64,000 bases of DNA from Pseudomonas massiliensis (GCF_000826105.1 NZ_CCYK01000002.1:62001-126000); one strand, 5' to 3'; positions 21,593 through 29,555 are shown, numbered from the stretch's first letter. Numbers and translations: made by a program. The notes: generated from the letters alone by a model not told the origin.

Positions 21593-22504
21593 TCAGTGCT
21601 CCGGGAGACCGGGGCCCTGCCGGTGGAAATCGCCGCGTTCGACCTGAATGGTGCAATGACCGATGTGATGGGCATGGCTGACAGCCTCGATCACAGCCGC
21701 CAGTACAACGTCTGGGTCCGCCACTTCTGACTTGATCACCACATGCGCGGTCAGGAGATTGTGACCACTGCTGACGGCCCATACATGTAGGTCATGCACG
21801 GCCTCTACGCCGCCGATCTGGAGAATAGTGGCTTCCACTTCGGCAAGATTGACCCCATCCGGAACGCCTTCCAACAAGATATTCAGGCTTTCTCGCAGCA
21901 ACTGCACTGTACGCGGCAGGACCCAAAGGCCGATACCGACAGCCACCAGCGTATCTACCCAGGTCCAGCCTGTGAAACGGATGACCAACGCCGCAACAAT
22001 GACCCCTAGCGAGCCGAGCATATCGGCCCAGACCTCCAGATACGCCCCCTTCACGTTGAGGCTTTCACCGCTGGCGGAGGCCAGCAAGCGCATGGACGCA
22101 AGGTTTACCAGCAGGCCAGCAACGGCAATCCAAAGCATGACATTGGTGGCAATTTCCGCCGGCAGGAAGAACCGCTGCCACGCCTCGTACAAGATGTACA
22201 TGGCCACCAGGAACAAGAGCATAGCGTTGAACGTTGAGGCCAATATTTCCAGGCGGGCGTACCCGTAAGTCCGCCGGCGATCAGCGGGTCGTTTGGCAAT
22301 TTGCAAGGCCACTAATGACAAGGCCAGTGCTGCCGCATCCGTAAACATGTGTGCGGCATCGGAAAGCAGTGCAAGGCTTCCTGTCACCCATGCACCGATG
22401 ACTTCAGCCAGCATGATGCCTGTGGTCATTGCCAAGGCAATAACCAGTTTTTTCTGATGTCCTTCGCGAACATCGCCATGGCTGTGCGAATGGCCTGCAC
22501 CCAT
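21593..22504 (-). CDS. czcD: CzcD cation diffusion facilitator
   Basis: A 303-aa CDF exporter. A short N-terminal His cluster (MGAGHSHSHGD) precedes six membrane segments; LALLSDAAHMFTDAAALALS (segment 2) carries the metal-site D/H residues and the matching pair occurs in segment 5. The C-terminal cytoplasmic domain contains VHDLHVWAVSSGHNLLTAHV. It moves Zn, Cd or Co into the periplasm, where CzcCBA can complete export. It is convergent with czcA. A second CDF of a different subclass lies at the left window edge. Confidence 0.92.
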   Translation of the reverse strand: MGAGHSHSHGDVREGHQKKLVIALAMTTGIMLAEVIGAWVTGSLALLSDAAHMFTDAAALALSLVALQIAKRPADRRRTYGYARLEILASTFNAMLLFLVAMYILYEAWQRFFLPAEIATNVMLWIAVAGLLVNLASMRLLASASGESLNVKGAYLEVWADMLGSLGVIVAALVIRFTGWTWVDTLVAVGIGLWVLPRTVQLLRESLNILLEGVPDGVNLAEVEATILQIGGVEAVHDLHVWAVSSGHNLLTAHVVIKSEVADPDVVLAAVIEAVSHAHHIGHCTIQVERGDFHRQGPGLPEH

Positions 22505-22652
22505 CGGTGCCTCCTTGAATCGATAATAGGAATACGAACGTTGGGTAACGCCTCACTGCGAGGGTTCCTACGATTTCACGTCAGCGGCAGGGGACAGAGA
22601 GGGGAGGACGGCAGAGAGAACAGCAAGCTGGGCGCCTGCTGTCCTAGGGGGG

Positions 22653-23978
22653 TCAGAGCACGGAAAGCGGGTATTCTACAATCAGGCGGATTTCATCCAG
22701 ATCCGATTCAAATGCGGTGGCACGGGTGGTCGCCTGACGCAGACGGAACGAGGCATCCTTGAGCGTACCACTGCGTACGACGTACTTCGCCTCGAGGTTA
22801 CGTTCCCAACGCTTCTGGTCAGAGAGCGGATTGCCATCACCATCGCGACGCATGTACACATCGTTTGCCCCTGAATAGTCGGCATCACGCCCTTGGGCGT
22901 AACGCGTCATGAGCGTCAAACCGGGCACGCCAAAATGGCCCATGTCAATTTGGTAGCTGACCATCCAGGATTTTTCTTTCGGCGAGTTGAAATCGCTGTA
23001 TTGGATAGAGTTGTTAAGGTATATGGAGTCCGATTGCCGAAGATAATCGAAGTCATCGCTCCCGTTGTTCTTCTGCGCTGAAAACGCCAGGGTATGAGGG
23101 CCATAAGTAGCGCCAATACGACCACTGAAGATATTGTTGCTGAATTCACCCAGCAAGCGCTTTCCTTCATCGGTAGCATTGTAATAGTTAAAGTCCGCGA
23201 ACAGCGCAAGGTTGTCGTTTATGGGGTAGCTGTAGTTGACGCCAAAGTAATGCTGGTCCCAGGCGTCCTTGAGGCGACCGGTGTATAAACCCAGCGTGAG
23301 GTTTTTATTCAGCTCGTAATTTCCCCCTACATATCCAGCCCAGGGCGAATCGACTGGCCCTGCGTAAAAGGTCGCAAAATTCTCGTTAAGACTTGTGTCC
23401 TGTGGCTGGCTCATGGCGTGGACCCGGCCGCCCATCAGTGTCAGCTTGTCGATACTGGTGTTGGTAACGGTAAACCCTTTAAAGCTTTCAGGCAGCAACC
23501 GGGAATCACCGGCGGCCAGAACCGGCGTGTAGGGGGAGACGTCTCCGACGTTGATAACGGTATCAAATAGCCGGGCTTTGAGAGCTCCACCCGCTTTGAC
23601 ATATTCATCATCTGCCCGTCCGTCATCATTGACGGGCATTACATTGATACTACCGCCCGGGCCATAGCGGCCTTTACCGCTATCGAGCTTCAAACCCACC
23701 ATGGCGAAGGCATCAAAACCAAAGCCTACTGTGCCGGCGGTAAAGCCGGATTCGAAGCGGGCGATGGCTGCCTGGGCCCAGGCCTCGGAGTAGCTGTCGC
23801 CGGACGCATCGGACTGCCCCTTACGGTAATCCCGGTTTATATAGAAATTGCGATTAAGTATGTTCAAGCTACTGCCCTGGATAAAGCCTTCTTTGGCTTC
23901 AACGGCATCCTCGGCATTGGCCTGGCAAGCCAGCACGGCGCACAATGCGCTCAGGCTGAAAATTGGGATTTTGTACAT
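22653..23978 (-). CDS. oprD: OprD-family outer-membrane porin
   Basis: A 441-aa porin with a signal peptide (hydrophobic core FSLSALCAVLACQANA) and OprD-family features: the early segment EGFIQGSSLNILNRNFYINR, the internal DNA-encoded SYSEAWAQAAIARFESGFTAGTVGFGFD region cut here to its start, and a C-terminal strand ending in IRLIVEYPLSVL. OprD channels admit small substrates such as basic amino acids. ATG 23978 is chosen over ATG 23981 and an upstream start because AGGAG lies 6 nt before it. CzcR represses oprD in P. aeruginosa; a CzcR-like box sits upstream here. Confidence 0.85.
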   Translation of the reverse strand: MYKIPIFSLSALCAVLACQANAEDAVEAKEGFIQGSSLNILNRNFYINRDYRKGQSDASGDSYSEAWAQAAIARFESGFTAGTVGFGFDAFAMVGLKLDSGKGRYGPGGSINVMPVNDDGRADDEYVKAGGALKARLFDTVINVGDVSPYTPVLAAGDSRLLPESFKGFTVTNTSIDKLTLMGGRVHAMSQPQDTSLNENFATFYAGPVDSPWAGYVGGNYELNKNLTLGLYTGRLKDAWDQHYFGVNYSYPINDNLALFADFNYYNATDEGKRLLGEFSNNIFSGRIGATYGPHTLAFSAQKNNGSDDFDYLRQSDSIYLNNSIQYSDFNSPKEKSWMVSYQIDMGHFGVPGLTLMTRYAQGRDADYSGANDVYMRRDGDGNPLSDQKRWERNLEAKYVVRSGTLKDASFRLRQATTRATAFESDLDEIRLIVEYPLSVL

Positions 23979-24106
23979 CATCTGCTCCTGATTCCTTGGC
24001 AGTACCTGGATAATAAGGCTGGGCAACGTTATAGCGCGCTCCATTTATTGTTTACCGCAAAGCGGTACCACCATCTTCAACGGAATAGGATAACGGCAAG
24101 GTGATC

Positions 24107-24144
24107 GTAGAATTACAATTCTGAAATGTTCGATATAATTCTAC
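24107..24144. promoter_or_regulatory. CzcR/CopR-like box and dyad upstream of the porin gene
   Basis: AATTACAATTCTGAAATG (24111-24128) differs by only two bases from the box at 24747. AGAATT-AC-AATTCT (24109-24122) is palindromic, and GTAGAATT (24107-24114) pairs with AATTCTAC (24137-24144). It lies in the 205-bp gap between the porin and DUF2790 genes, upstream of the porin start. Confidence 0.5.
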
Positions 24145-24183
24145 ATTCACTAAAGCTCAAAAGTCCGAGTGCAAAAACCAACC

Positions 24184-24513
24184 TTAATGCCTGGTGCGGC
24201 ATTCACCTTGGTCGCGGTACCGAACCGATTGAGGCTCCCCTTGCGAGTCCTCAAAGCTCATGATTTTACTGACGACTCCGCAATATATTACAGGGCGGGA
24301 AGTGTAGATCAGTTTTGCTACATCCAGCTTCATACCGTAACGGTAATCCACTACCTCTGGTACGGGTTTACCCGTTTGCTGGGAATAGGCTTCCAAGGAT
24401 TTCTGGTTTTGTTTCTCAATTTCCAGGTCCAGTGCTTTAGGGTTAGCTTTCGCCAATGCGACGGGAGCGAGCAAAGCCATCACCACTGTCAAAATCATGT
24501 TTTTAGGTTTCAT
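24184..24513 (-). CDS. DUF2790 small periplasmic protein
   Basis: A 109-aa secreted protein with signal peptide MKPKNMILTVVMALLAPVALA. The mature part has VPEVVDYRYGMKLDVAKLIY and CGVVSKIMSFEDSQGEPQSV, the DUF2790 pattern, a small Pseudomonas family frequently induced by copper or zinc and of unknown function. The frame extends to 24699, but ATG 24513 gives the signal peptide and normal length. A CzcR/CopR-like box at 24747 and a hairpin-bearing leader precede it. Confidence 0.85.
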   Translation of the reverse strand: MKPKNMILTVVMALLAPVALAKANPKALDLEIEKQNQKSLEAYSQQTGKPVPEVVDYRYGMKLDVAKLIYTSRPVIYCGVVSKIMSFEDSQGEPQSVRYRDQGECRTRH

Positions 24514-24604
24514 TCTGGAGGTGCCTCGTTTCAAGTTGGAGGTATTATCCAAAACGCTTCCTAACGAGAGGGTTGCTTGAAAATGACAATCCAGAAATAA
24601 AAAA

Positions 24605-24660
24605 AGCGCTCGATGAGCGCTAAAAAATTCACCTCCAACCAAAGGAGCAGAAAGGTGAAT
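24605..24660 (-). terminator. Tandem hairpins in the DUF2790 leader; one is terminator-like
   Basis: On the minus strand AGCGCTC (24621-24615) pairs with GAGCGCT (24611-24605) and is followed by a run of seven T: a textbook intrinsic terminator, oriented with DUF2790 and about 90 nt before its start. Just upstream, ATTCACCT (24660-24653 on the minus strand) pairs with AGGTGAAT (24634-24627). Together they could form an attenuator, or simply end an upstream transcript. Confidence 0.6.
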
Positions 24661-24746
24661 AGGCCGCACGTGAGAACCGCAGGAGCAATCCACATTCATG
24701 CATTCCCTATAATAAGCTTGTATTAATAACCTAAAAATGATCGAAA

Positions 24747-24764
24747 AATTACAATTTTGTAATG
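24747..24764. promoter_or_regulatory. CzcR/CopR-like box
   Basis: AATTACAATTTTGTAATG contains the perfect inverted repeat TTACA-ATTT-TGTAA (24749-24762). It is nearly identical to the box at 24111 and lies about 235 bp upstream of the DUF2790 start, before the leader hairpins. Confidence 0.55.
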
Positions 24765-24876
24765 AATGAGAAATACCATCACTCTAAATTCCCTATTTGC
24801 TCAGCGGCATCACACCAGCGGTCTAGCCAATTAGACTTACTTGGGAATAATTAGGATGGCCCTACGTAGCTACCCA

Positions 24877-25155
24877 TCATGGCCGCCTCGCACAGAGGTA
24901 ACCCGGTCCCGGCATCAGGGCCAGCTGCTGCCAGAGGGTGCCCAGCCGCGGACCGGCCGCCGAATACGCCGGACCTTGTAGCGCCGTGCTGTCGCAGGGA
25001 ATCACGTCCTCCAAACTGAAACGCACATAACCGTATTCGGCGTTGGCCAGCTGCAAGGCACCCTGCGCATCAAACGCGGCATACACCGCATCTTCCCCGA
25101 TCCAGAAGGCACGCAAGGGGCGGGCCAGGGTCCAGACTTCGTTAGCCGCTTTCAT
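24877..25155 (-). CDS. Small protein of unknown function
   Basis: A 92-aa protein, not recognised. It is preceded by the strong ribosome site AAGGAGG, 6 nt before ATG 25155, which supports expression. It has no signal peptide or membrane segment; composition is Ala/Leu-rich with several tryptophans (EVWTLARPLRAFWIGEDAVY near the N-terminus). The palindrome CCTAACGTTAGG lies 24 bp upstream of the start and may be its operator. It marks the left edge of the plasmid backbone after the metal module. Confidence 0.6.
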   Translation of the reverse strand: MKAANEVWTLARPLRAFWIGEDAVYAAFDAQGALQLANAEYGYVRFSLEDVIPCDSTALQGPAYSAAGPRLGTLWQQLALMPGPGYLCARRP

Positions 25156-25178
25156 CTGTATCCTCCTTAGCGTCAGCC

Positions 25179-25190
25179 CCTAACGTTAGG
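25179..25190. promoter_or_regulatory. Palindrome upstream of the 92-aa gene
   Basis: CCTAACGTTAGG is a perfect 12-bp palindrome just upstream of the ribosome site of the gene starting at 25155. Confidence 0.35.
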
Positions 25191-25338
25191 CCAAGGATGG
25201 ACGCCAGGGTCGTTTACAGCGACGAAATGATCAGGTAGCGCCTTCGGTTTCAAAACGCAGGGCTTCGCGGCGGATAGCGATTGCGCGCGCCGTTCTCCAG
25301 GATGGCGACAGCAGGCCCATTCCCAACCACGCGCTTAG

Positions 25339-25368
25339 GGTTATACTGTATATTCATACACTATAACC
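25339..25368. promoter_or_regulatory. LexA-like box inside a longer dyad
   Basis: GGTTATA (25339-25345) and TATAACC (25362-25368) flank CTGTATATTCATACA (25346-25360), which resembles the SOS box CTGT-N8-ACAG with one half imperfect. It lies 11 bp upstream of the ATG at 25380. Confidence 0.4.
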
Positions 25369-25379
25369 GGACAGCCGCC

Positions 25380-25745
25380 ATGGACGCACAGCCTTCAAAC
25401 TCACTGCCCGCGCCCGACCAGGACGCGTTCTCCCTGGGTATCCCGTCCATGCTCGCCGCGTGGAAACACCACTGCACGTTGCTCAATCATGAGCTGGACG
25501 AGGCGTGCCGCGAACTCGCCAATGGCCGGCGCCGGATCGCCCAGCTGGTGACCCAGCACGACAGCGACCAGCAGCGGCTCAAACACCAGCAGGCCCGGAT
25601 CGGTGAGCTTGAAACCGAAGTGAAGCGGCTAAAGGACCGGCTTGTCGCCGCCATGGCCCGTGAAGCCGCCGGCAACAGCGCCGCGATCTACGAGAACGCG
25701 TACCACGGCACGCCGGCGGCAGCGCGGCTTACAAGCCATCCCTGA
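25380..25745 (+). CDS. Coiled-coil protein of unknown function
   Basis: A 121-aa soluble protein, not recognised. The middle (about residues 35-105) is a predicted coiled coil rich in Glu, Arg, Gln and Leu, for example RRRIAQLVTQHDSDQQRLKH and IGELETEVKRLKDRLVAAMA. The frame runs from 25281, but ATG 25380 lies just after the LexA-like box and is preferred although its ribosome site is weak. It is convergent with the next gene, 4 nt apart. It may be a DNA- or protein-binding accessory factor of the plasmid. Confidence 0.55.
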   Translation: MDAQPSNSLPAPDQDAFSLGIPSMLAAWKHHCTLLNHELDEACRELANGRRRIAQLVTQHDSDQQRLKHQQARIGELETEVKRLKDRLVAAMAREAAGNSAAIYENAYHGTPAAARLTSHP

Positions 25746-25749
25746 GACA

Positions 25750-26460
25750 TTAGGCCTCCTCAATGCCAGTATGGTGGCGATACCACTCCCACCACTGGTG
25801 CAGCAGGGCCAGGCGCTCGCCATCCACTTGCGTCACCGTCGGGGGCGGGCCATCCAAAGTGCTGTCGCGGGGCTCATCGCGGCGGGTCAGGCGCCAGTGG
25901 GTCACCCCGCTGATGCCCAGTGCCTGGCGTTCGTCGTACCAGCGCGCTCCGCTCAAGCTGAACGTGCACCGGTGCAAGTCACCGCCATACGCGGGGCTGT
26001 AGACGATGTATTCGAGCTCTCCCTGATAGTCATTCCAGGGCAGGGCGTCGCTACAGGCCACCCAGCCGTGCCCCAGCGGCAGGATCAATTCACACGGCCA
26101 TACCGTTGACCACAGGTCATTGCCCCCCGTTTGCCGGCCCATGGCCGGCGTAGCAGGGTCGGGGCCACCGGTAGACGTCCGGGTATCCGGGGCCTTCAGC
26201 GCGCCCGCCAACGCCTGGTGCGCGCCGGCCGGGTTGAACACCGGTCCCCAGTCGTCCAGGGTGTAGATCGGGCCGGTTTTGGTGAGGGTTACGCCGGCCT
26301 GCTCGCTCGCCTGGGCGGCCAGGTGCGTCACGGTCTTTTTATCGAGGCCGGTCCTGGCTGCGACCTTGACCAGGGTCGCGTCGGGCGTTGCCTCGATGGC
26401 GGCGAGGACCGCGAGCATTCGGCGCAGGTCGCCTTTAGGGTAGGTCGCAATCACGGTCAT
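25750..26460 (-). CDS. Unknown protein with probable N-terminal winged helix
   Basis: A 236-aa protein. Residues 1-65 (RRMLAVLAAIEATPDATLVK, VAARTGLDKKTVTHLAAQAS) read like a winged-helix domain; a Pro/Ala/Thr linker follows, then a C-terminal part with many Trp and Tyr (WPCELILPLGHGWVACSDAL; WRLTRRDEPRD) of no recognised family. An inverted repeat (26471-26489) just upstream of the start suggests autoregulation. It is next to the replication region, so a role in plasmid gene control is plausible but unproven. Confidence 0.55.
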   Translation of the reverse strand: MTVIATYPKGDLRRMLAVLAAIEATPDATLVKVAARTGLDKKTVTHLAAQASEQAGVTLTKTGPIYTLDDWGPVFNPAGAHQALAGALKAPDTRTSTGGPDPATPAMGRQTGGNDLWSTVWPCELILPLGHGWVACSDALPWNDYQGELEYIVYSPAYGGDLHRCTFSLSGARWYDERQALGISGVTHWRLTRRDEPRDSTLDGPPPTVTQVDGERLALLHQWWEWYRHHTGIEEA

Positions 26461-26470
26461 CACAGTTCAA

Positions 26471-26489
26471 AGGTGCGTTTAATGCACCT
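26471..26489. promoter_or_regulatory. Inverted repeat before the winged-helix gene
   Basis: AGGTGC-GTTTAAT-GCACCT is a perfect 6-bp dyad 10 bp upstream of the start at 26460, a likely operator. Confidence 0.45.
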
Positions 26490-27122
26490 ACTGTAGCCAG
26501 AGCCACACGCCTTGTCACGTTGAAAAAAAGCCGCGTACCGCCGCCGTGACGATTGCCGCGTCAGCATCATCATCCGGTCAGGCCGGGGGCTCAAAACGCA
26601 TGCCTTCACCGAAGGCACCGTGCGGACGTTCAAACGCTGCCTGCTCTGAAAGCCTGCGCGCACGCGCGCCCGGTTGAGGCGCAGCCAGGCGAGGCCTGGC
26701 TGGGGCGATTTATCCGGGTCTTGGCGCCCGTAGGGTGGCCGCAGGCCAGGGCAGGGCGGGGACCGCCCTGGGCCGCCTAGACAGGCTTTAGTCGGGACTG
26801 AAGTTCACCTGTCCACGCCGTGCCATCGGCACGAAATGCGTGGGCATTATGCTTTACGAGGGGGGGCTCCACACCTCGTAATTCCCTGTTTTTCCGGGAC
26901 GGGTAACTGAAGAGGGTATAAAATTCCATTTATTTCAAAGCCTCCACAAGCCGCCGCGCTGAACGCTCCCGGGGCGGGCGATTCGGGGGCAAAATCGGAG
27001 GGATTAGGGCAGTTGCCTGGCCGGGCGATACCCGCTGGAAACCTCGGTTAAAAACGCACTAAATCGCAGGCGTGACAACGCCTCCGCGTGAGCGGATACG
27101 GATTTTGGGCAGAACAGGGGGG
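26490..27122. other. Gene-free region downstream of repA; candidate oriV
   Basis: About 630 bp with no supported gene, lying on the 3' side of repA. In FII-like plasmids the origin lies downstream of repA, so oriV is likely here. It contains GC-rich DNA with a short AT-rich patch at about 26910-26945. No iterons and no perfect DnaA box were found by eye. Confidence 0.4.
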
Positions 27123-27965
27123 TTATTTGGCTTTGTTGGCCACCGACGCAAAGAGCTTGTCCATCGCGCTCTGGACCTTGTTCGCGGCCTTGACGGCCGT
27201 GTTACCTCGCGTCTCGGGTTGAGGCTGGACGGGCGCCTTGCGTGGGCGCTCTACGCCGGCCTCGCGCGCTTCCTTCGCCTGCCAGCGCTCCCGGGACACC
27301 TCACGGCGCTGGAGCTCCAGGGAGTGGCGTTCCAACTCGGCCATGCGCTGTTGCCCGATGTCGCGCAGCGCGGCGTCACGGCGCTTCTTGGCCGACTTCT
27401 GCACGCGCTCGTAGACGTAGGCCAGACCCAGGTCTTTCCAGAACAGCTTGGTGAAGCGCACCAGAACACGGGTGCGCACCAGGTGCAGCCCGTTGTCGTC
27501 CCTTTCGTCCAGGCGCACGCGCTCGATGCGACGGTACACATAGCCGGCATCGTCCAGGGTCTTCAGCAAACGGCACAGCGCCGGCGCGGAAATGCCGGCA
27601 TCTTCGGCAATGCCGCGCTGCGTATTGAGCACAAAGCGCCCGTTCTGCGGATCGATGTAGCCCAGCACACTGGTGGCCAGGTCCAGGCGCACCAGCAGCT
27701 GCTCGGCCACCCGCTCGATCGCGCAGAATTTCTCACGGCGGGTGCGGCGATCACCGTGAACGCCGTCCAGGCGGCGCAGGTAGCGGCCGCGGTAGCTGAC
27801 CATGTTGCTCAGCCGCTCATAGGCGCTACGGATCAGGGGGTTTTTCAGCTGCTGTTCGGTGAGGTGACGCGGCGCGGCATAGCGGGCAGGCATCGGCCGG
27901 CCGGGGCGACGCAACGCGGAATGAGGGTCAGAGGGGGCGAGCCTGACGGCCTTGAGGTGGCTCAT
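27123..27965 (-). CDS. repA: RepA replication initiator (IncFII/IncL-M-like family)
   Basis: A 280-aa initiator. PLIRSAYERLSNMVSYRGRY near residue 45 and the winged-helix-like block FVLNTQRGIAEDAGISAPAL followed by RLLKTLDDAGYVYRRIERVR are characteristic of RepA proteins of the FII superfamily; the C-terminal third is Arg/Glu-rich and helical. The ATG overlaps the stop of a leader ORF (ATGA), and the start region is closed in a 10-bp stem, so translation should depend on leader translation. A counter-transcribed RNA is predicted over the leader. Copy control of this type is known for IncI/B/L-M plasmids. Confidence 0.88.
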   Translation of the reverse strand: MSHLKAVRLAPSDPHSALRRPGRPMPARYAAPRHLTEQQLKNPLIRSAYERLSNMVSYRGRYLRRLDGVHGDRRTRREKFCAIERVAEQLLVRLDLATSVLGYIDPQNGRFVLNTQRGIAEDAGISAPALCRLLKTLDDAGYVYRRIERVRLDERDDNGLHLVRTRVLVRFTKLFWKDLGLAYVYERVQKSAKKRRDAALRDIGQQRMAELERHSLELQRREVSRERWQAKEAREAGVERPRKAPVQPQPETRGNTAVKAANKVQSAMDKLFASVANKAK

Positions 27966-28156
27966 GCTTCACCGCCTGGGGCTCTCGGGCCATGCGCTGC
28001 GGTGAAGCTATTCAGGTCTGGGTGTCGCTCGGTGTACAGGCTAAAGCCGGGGTACGGCACAGCCTGCGGAGGAATCTTTTCCATAAGTCCGCCATTCAGC
28101 GGTGAGCCACTTAGGATCACTTTTTGGGGCTTGCACGAAGCCGTGGTGATCGCCAT
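27962..28156 (-). CDS. RepA translational leader peptide
   Basis: An open frame of up to 64 codons ending in the ATGA shared with repA. Initiation could be at ATG 28156 or at ATG 28084 (40 codons, MEKIPPQAVPYPGFSLYTER); neither ribosome site is strong. Its translation would pass through the stem 27966-28008 that masks the repA start, as RepB/RepY/TapA leaders do. The peptide itself is probably not functional. Confidence 0.6.
   Translation of the reverse strand: MAITTASCKPQKVILSGSPLNGGLMEKIPPQAVPYPGFSLYTERHPDLNSFTAAHGPRAPGGEA
27966..28008 (-). promoter_or_regulatory. Stem sequestering the repA ribosome site
   Basis: GCTTCACCGC and GCGGTGAAGC form a perfect 10-bp stem (27966-27975 with 27999-28008) around a 23-nt loop, ending one base before the repA ATG. 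In the mRNA it covers the only possible ribosome site (GGCGGTGAAGC), consistent with coupled translation from the leader ORF. Confidence 0.7.
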
Positions 28157-28159
28157 AAT
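28131..28159 (+). promoter_or_regulatory. Sigma-70 promoter of the counter-transcribed RNA
   Basis: TTGCAC (28131-28136), a 17-bp spacer and CATAAT (28154-28159) on the plus strand, opposite to repA. Initiation is expected near 28166. Confidence 0.65.
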
Positions 28160-28165
28160 TGGCTC

Positions 28166-28253
28166 ACGTTATGTGTGCTGGACAGGTACCCGATCTCAAA
28201 CAGGCCTGTTCAGGATTTTCCAAAAAGCCCCGGCGCCAACCGGGGCTTTTTGG
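28166..28253 (+). ncRNA. Predicted antisense RNA controlling repA
   Basis: About 88 nt from the promoter above to a strong terminator. It is complementary to the repA mRNA leader. Its 3' stem-loop has a 14-bp perfect stem with loop CGCCAA; the complementary loop in the mRNA is UUGGCG, the same loop motif as the Inc RNA target in IncI/IncB/L-M plasmids. In those systems the mRNA loop also forms a pseudoknot near repA; an exact CGCC partner was not found here. Confidence 0.65.
28220..28253. terminator. Strong hairpin terminator of the antisense RNA
   Basis: A 14-bp perfect stem (28220-28233 with 28240-28253) with loop CGCCAA. GC-rich stem base AGCCCCGG/CCGGGGCT is followed by TTTTT on the plus strand. 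It is nearly symmetric and also forms the target stem-loop in the repA mRNA. Confidence 0.8.
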
Positions 28254-28425
28254 TTTCTACGATTTGGTTATCTCACTCAAAATCTCTTTCTATCTGGTTC
28301 ACGTCGGCCTCTAAACGGCTGCGCAAGCACCGGCGTACAGCGTTCGGGAACGCAAAGTGCGTGAACACTATCACCACAGAAATTTCTCTGCAACGAAAAC
28401 GCGTCGGCACTAAGCCACATTTTCT

Positions 28426-28441
28426 TTGCTATGCATAGCAA
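28426..28441. promoter_or_regulatory. 16-bp palindrome upstream of the repA leader
   Basis: TTGCTATGCATAGCAA is a perfect palindrome between the par cassette and the repA leader, in the region expected to carry the repA promoter. It is a likely binding site for a copy-control or partition repressor. Confidence 0.45.
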
Positions 28442-28488
28442 GCTAGAACGTCTGAAGCCCCCGTGGCGCCTAGGATTCACTTCAATTC

Positions 28489-28524
28489 GTTACGTAAGTT
28501 ATGTAAGTTACATAACTTATGTAA
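28489..28524. repeat. Four tandem 9-bp repeats at the 3' end of the first par cassette
   Basis: GTTACGTAA, GTTATGTAA, GTTACATAA and CTTATGTAA run without gaps (28489-28524), next to the stop of the ribbon-helix-helix gene. Two copies recur upstream of parA. They are probable ParB-type binding sites (centromere or operator). Confidence 0.75.
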
Positions 28525-28525
28525 C

Positions 28526-28888
28526 TTATTCGCTTTCGCCGTCTGGCTCCCGGTTGGCGCGGGGTTCAGCCTGAGAAGCGTCTTCTAATAAGGCAATTAT
28601 TTCAGCCTTGCTTAGCTTCCGAAGCGCGATGATTGCGGCACGTATCACGTCTGAACGGGTTGCCTTGAACTCACGCGGCAGCATCGAAAGCTTATCGATC
28701 TTCAGATTGATATCTTTGGACAGCGAGAACGTTGTGCGCACGAAAGTAGGCGCTTTTCGACGCTTGCGCTTCGCCTTGGGCGTTGCGCTGAGAGGCGCAG
28801 CTGCAATGAATGCCAGCGCGGCTTCCTCGTTGGCTTCGGTCGGCGGAACCGCCTGCTCAGGCTTACGAACCAAATCCTTCAAGCCCAT
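28526..28888 (-). CDS. Ribbon-helix-helix partition protein (ParG-like)
   Basis: A 120-aa small basic protein. The N-terminal half is disordered and ends in a basic patch (PKAKRKRRKAP); the C-terminal half has a strand (FVRTTFSLSKDINLKIDKLS) and two helices (RSDVIRAAIIALRKLSK), the MetJ/Arc fold of ParG-type centromere proteins. It overlaps the parA stop by 10 nt and is followed by tandem 9-bp repeats. It would bind those repeats, stimulate ParA and repress the par promoter. Confidence 0.72.
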   Translation of the reverse strand: MGLKDLVRKPEQAVPPTEANEEAALAFIAAAPLSATPKAKRKRRKAPTFVRTTFSLSKDINLKIDKLSMLPREFKATRSDVIRAAIIALRKLSKAEIIALLEDASQAEPRANREPDGESE

Positions 28889-29529
28889 GATCTGCTCCCC
28901 CAGAGCTCGGTGGCCAACGTTTCGATTTCTTCCTTGGCTCGCGGGTCATTGCCGCTTTCAAGAACGGAGCAACCGTCTTCATCGGCATCGTCGTAGACGT
29001 TACGGGCTGTAGTGATCGCATCCAAGGGCAGAATGCCAAAGGACCGGCATGCCTCCTTGGCATCAAGAATTCGCTGCACTTGGCTAGGCAATGCGGGGCA
29101 TTGCGTGATCACGGCGCGGATCGTCAGCACAGGATTCACGGCTGTGGCTAACCGGGCTAGATTGTCCACCTTGGGTAAGGTCTTCAAGTCACGCCGCTTT
29201 GGTCGGAACGGAATCAGCATGTGCGTCGCGACAGTCATAGCCGAACGCAATGCTTCAGAGTCCGACCCTCCAGCATCGACCACAATTTGCCTGTATCGAC
29301 CTCGTAGGTCCGCTAGCGTTTGCCTGATATTACCGTGGGCCTGCACGACTGGGATTGCCGGCAAATCTCCCTGAGCAGAGCGCTCAGCTGCCCAGTCTGC
29401 GGTAGTGCCTTGAGGATCTGCATCGAGAAGAAGGACATCGCCACCTCGGGCTTGCAGCCATACGGCAAGGTTTTGAGCAAGACAGCTTTTACCGCTACCC
29501 CCCTTTTCACCGCCTAGTAGAAGAATCAT
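28879..29529 (-). CDS. parA: ParA partition ATPase, system 1
   Basis: A 216-aa deviant Walker ATPase. LLGGEKGGSGKSCLAQNLA is the KGGxGKS Walker A; LLLDADPQGTTADWAAER is the A' segment; YRQIVVDAGGSDSEAL is Walker B. The small size, without an N-terminal HTH, is type Ib. ATG 29529 is used; an in-frame TTG at 29547 is less likely. Two 9-bp repeats lie 26 bp upstream. It moves plasmid copies over the nucleoid with the ribbon-helix-helix partner. Confidence 0.88.
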   Translation of the reverse strand: MILLLGGEKGGSGKSCLAQNLAVWLQARGGDVLLLDADPQGTTADWAAERSAQGDLPAIPVVQAHGNIRQTLADLRGRYRQIVVDAGGSDSEALRSAMTVATHMLIPFRPKRRDLKTLPKVDNLARLATAVNPVLTIRAVITQCPALPSQVQRILDAKEACRSFGILPLDAITTARNVYDDADEDGCSVLESGNDPRAKEEIETLATELWGSRSWA

Positions 29530-29555
29530 AGGAGCACTCAACCTCAACCGAATAA

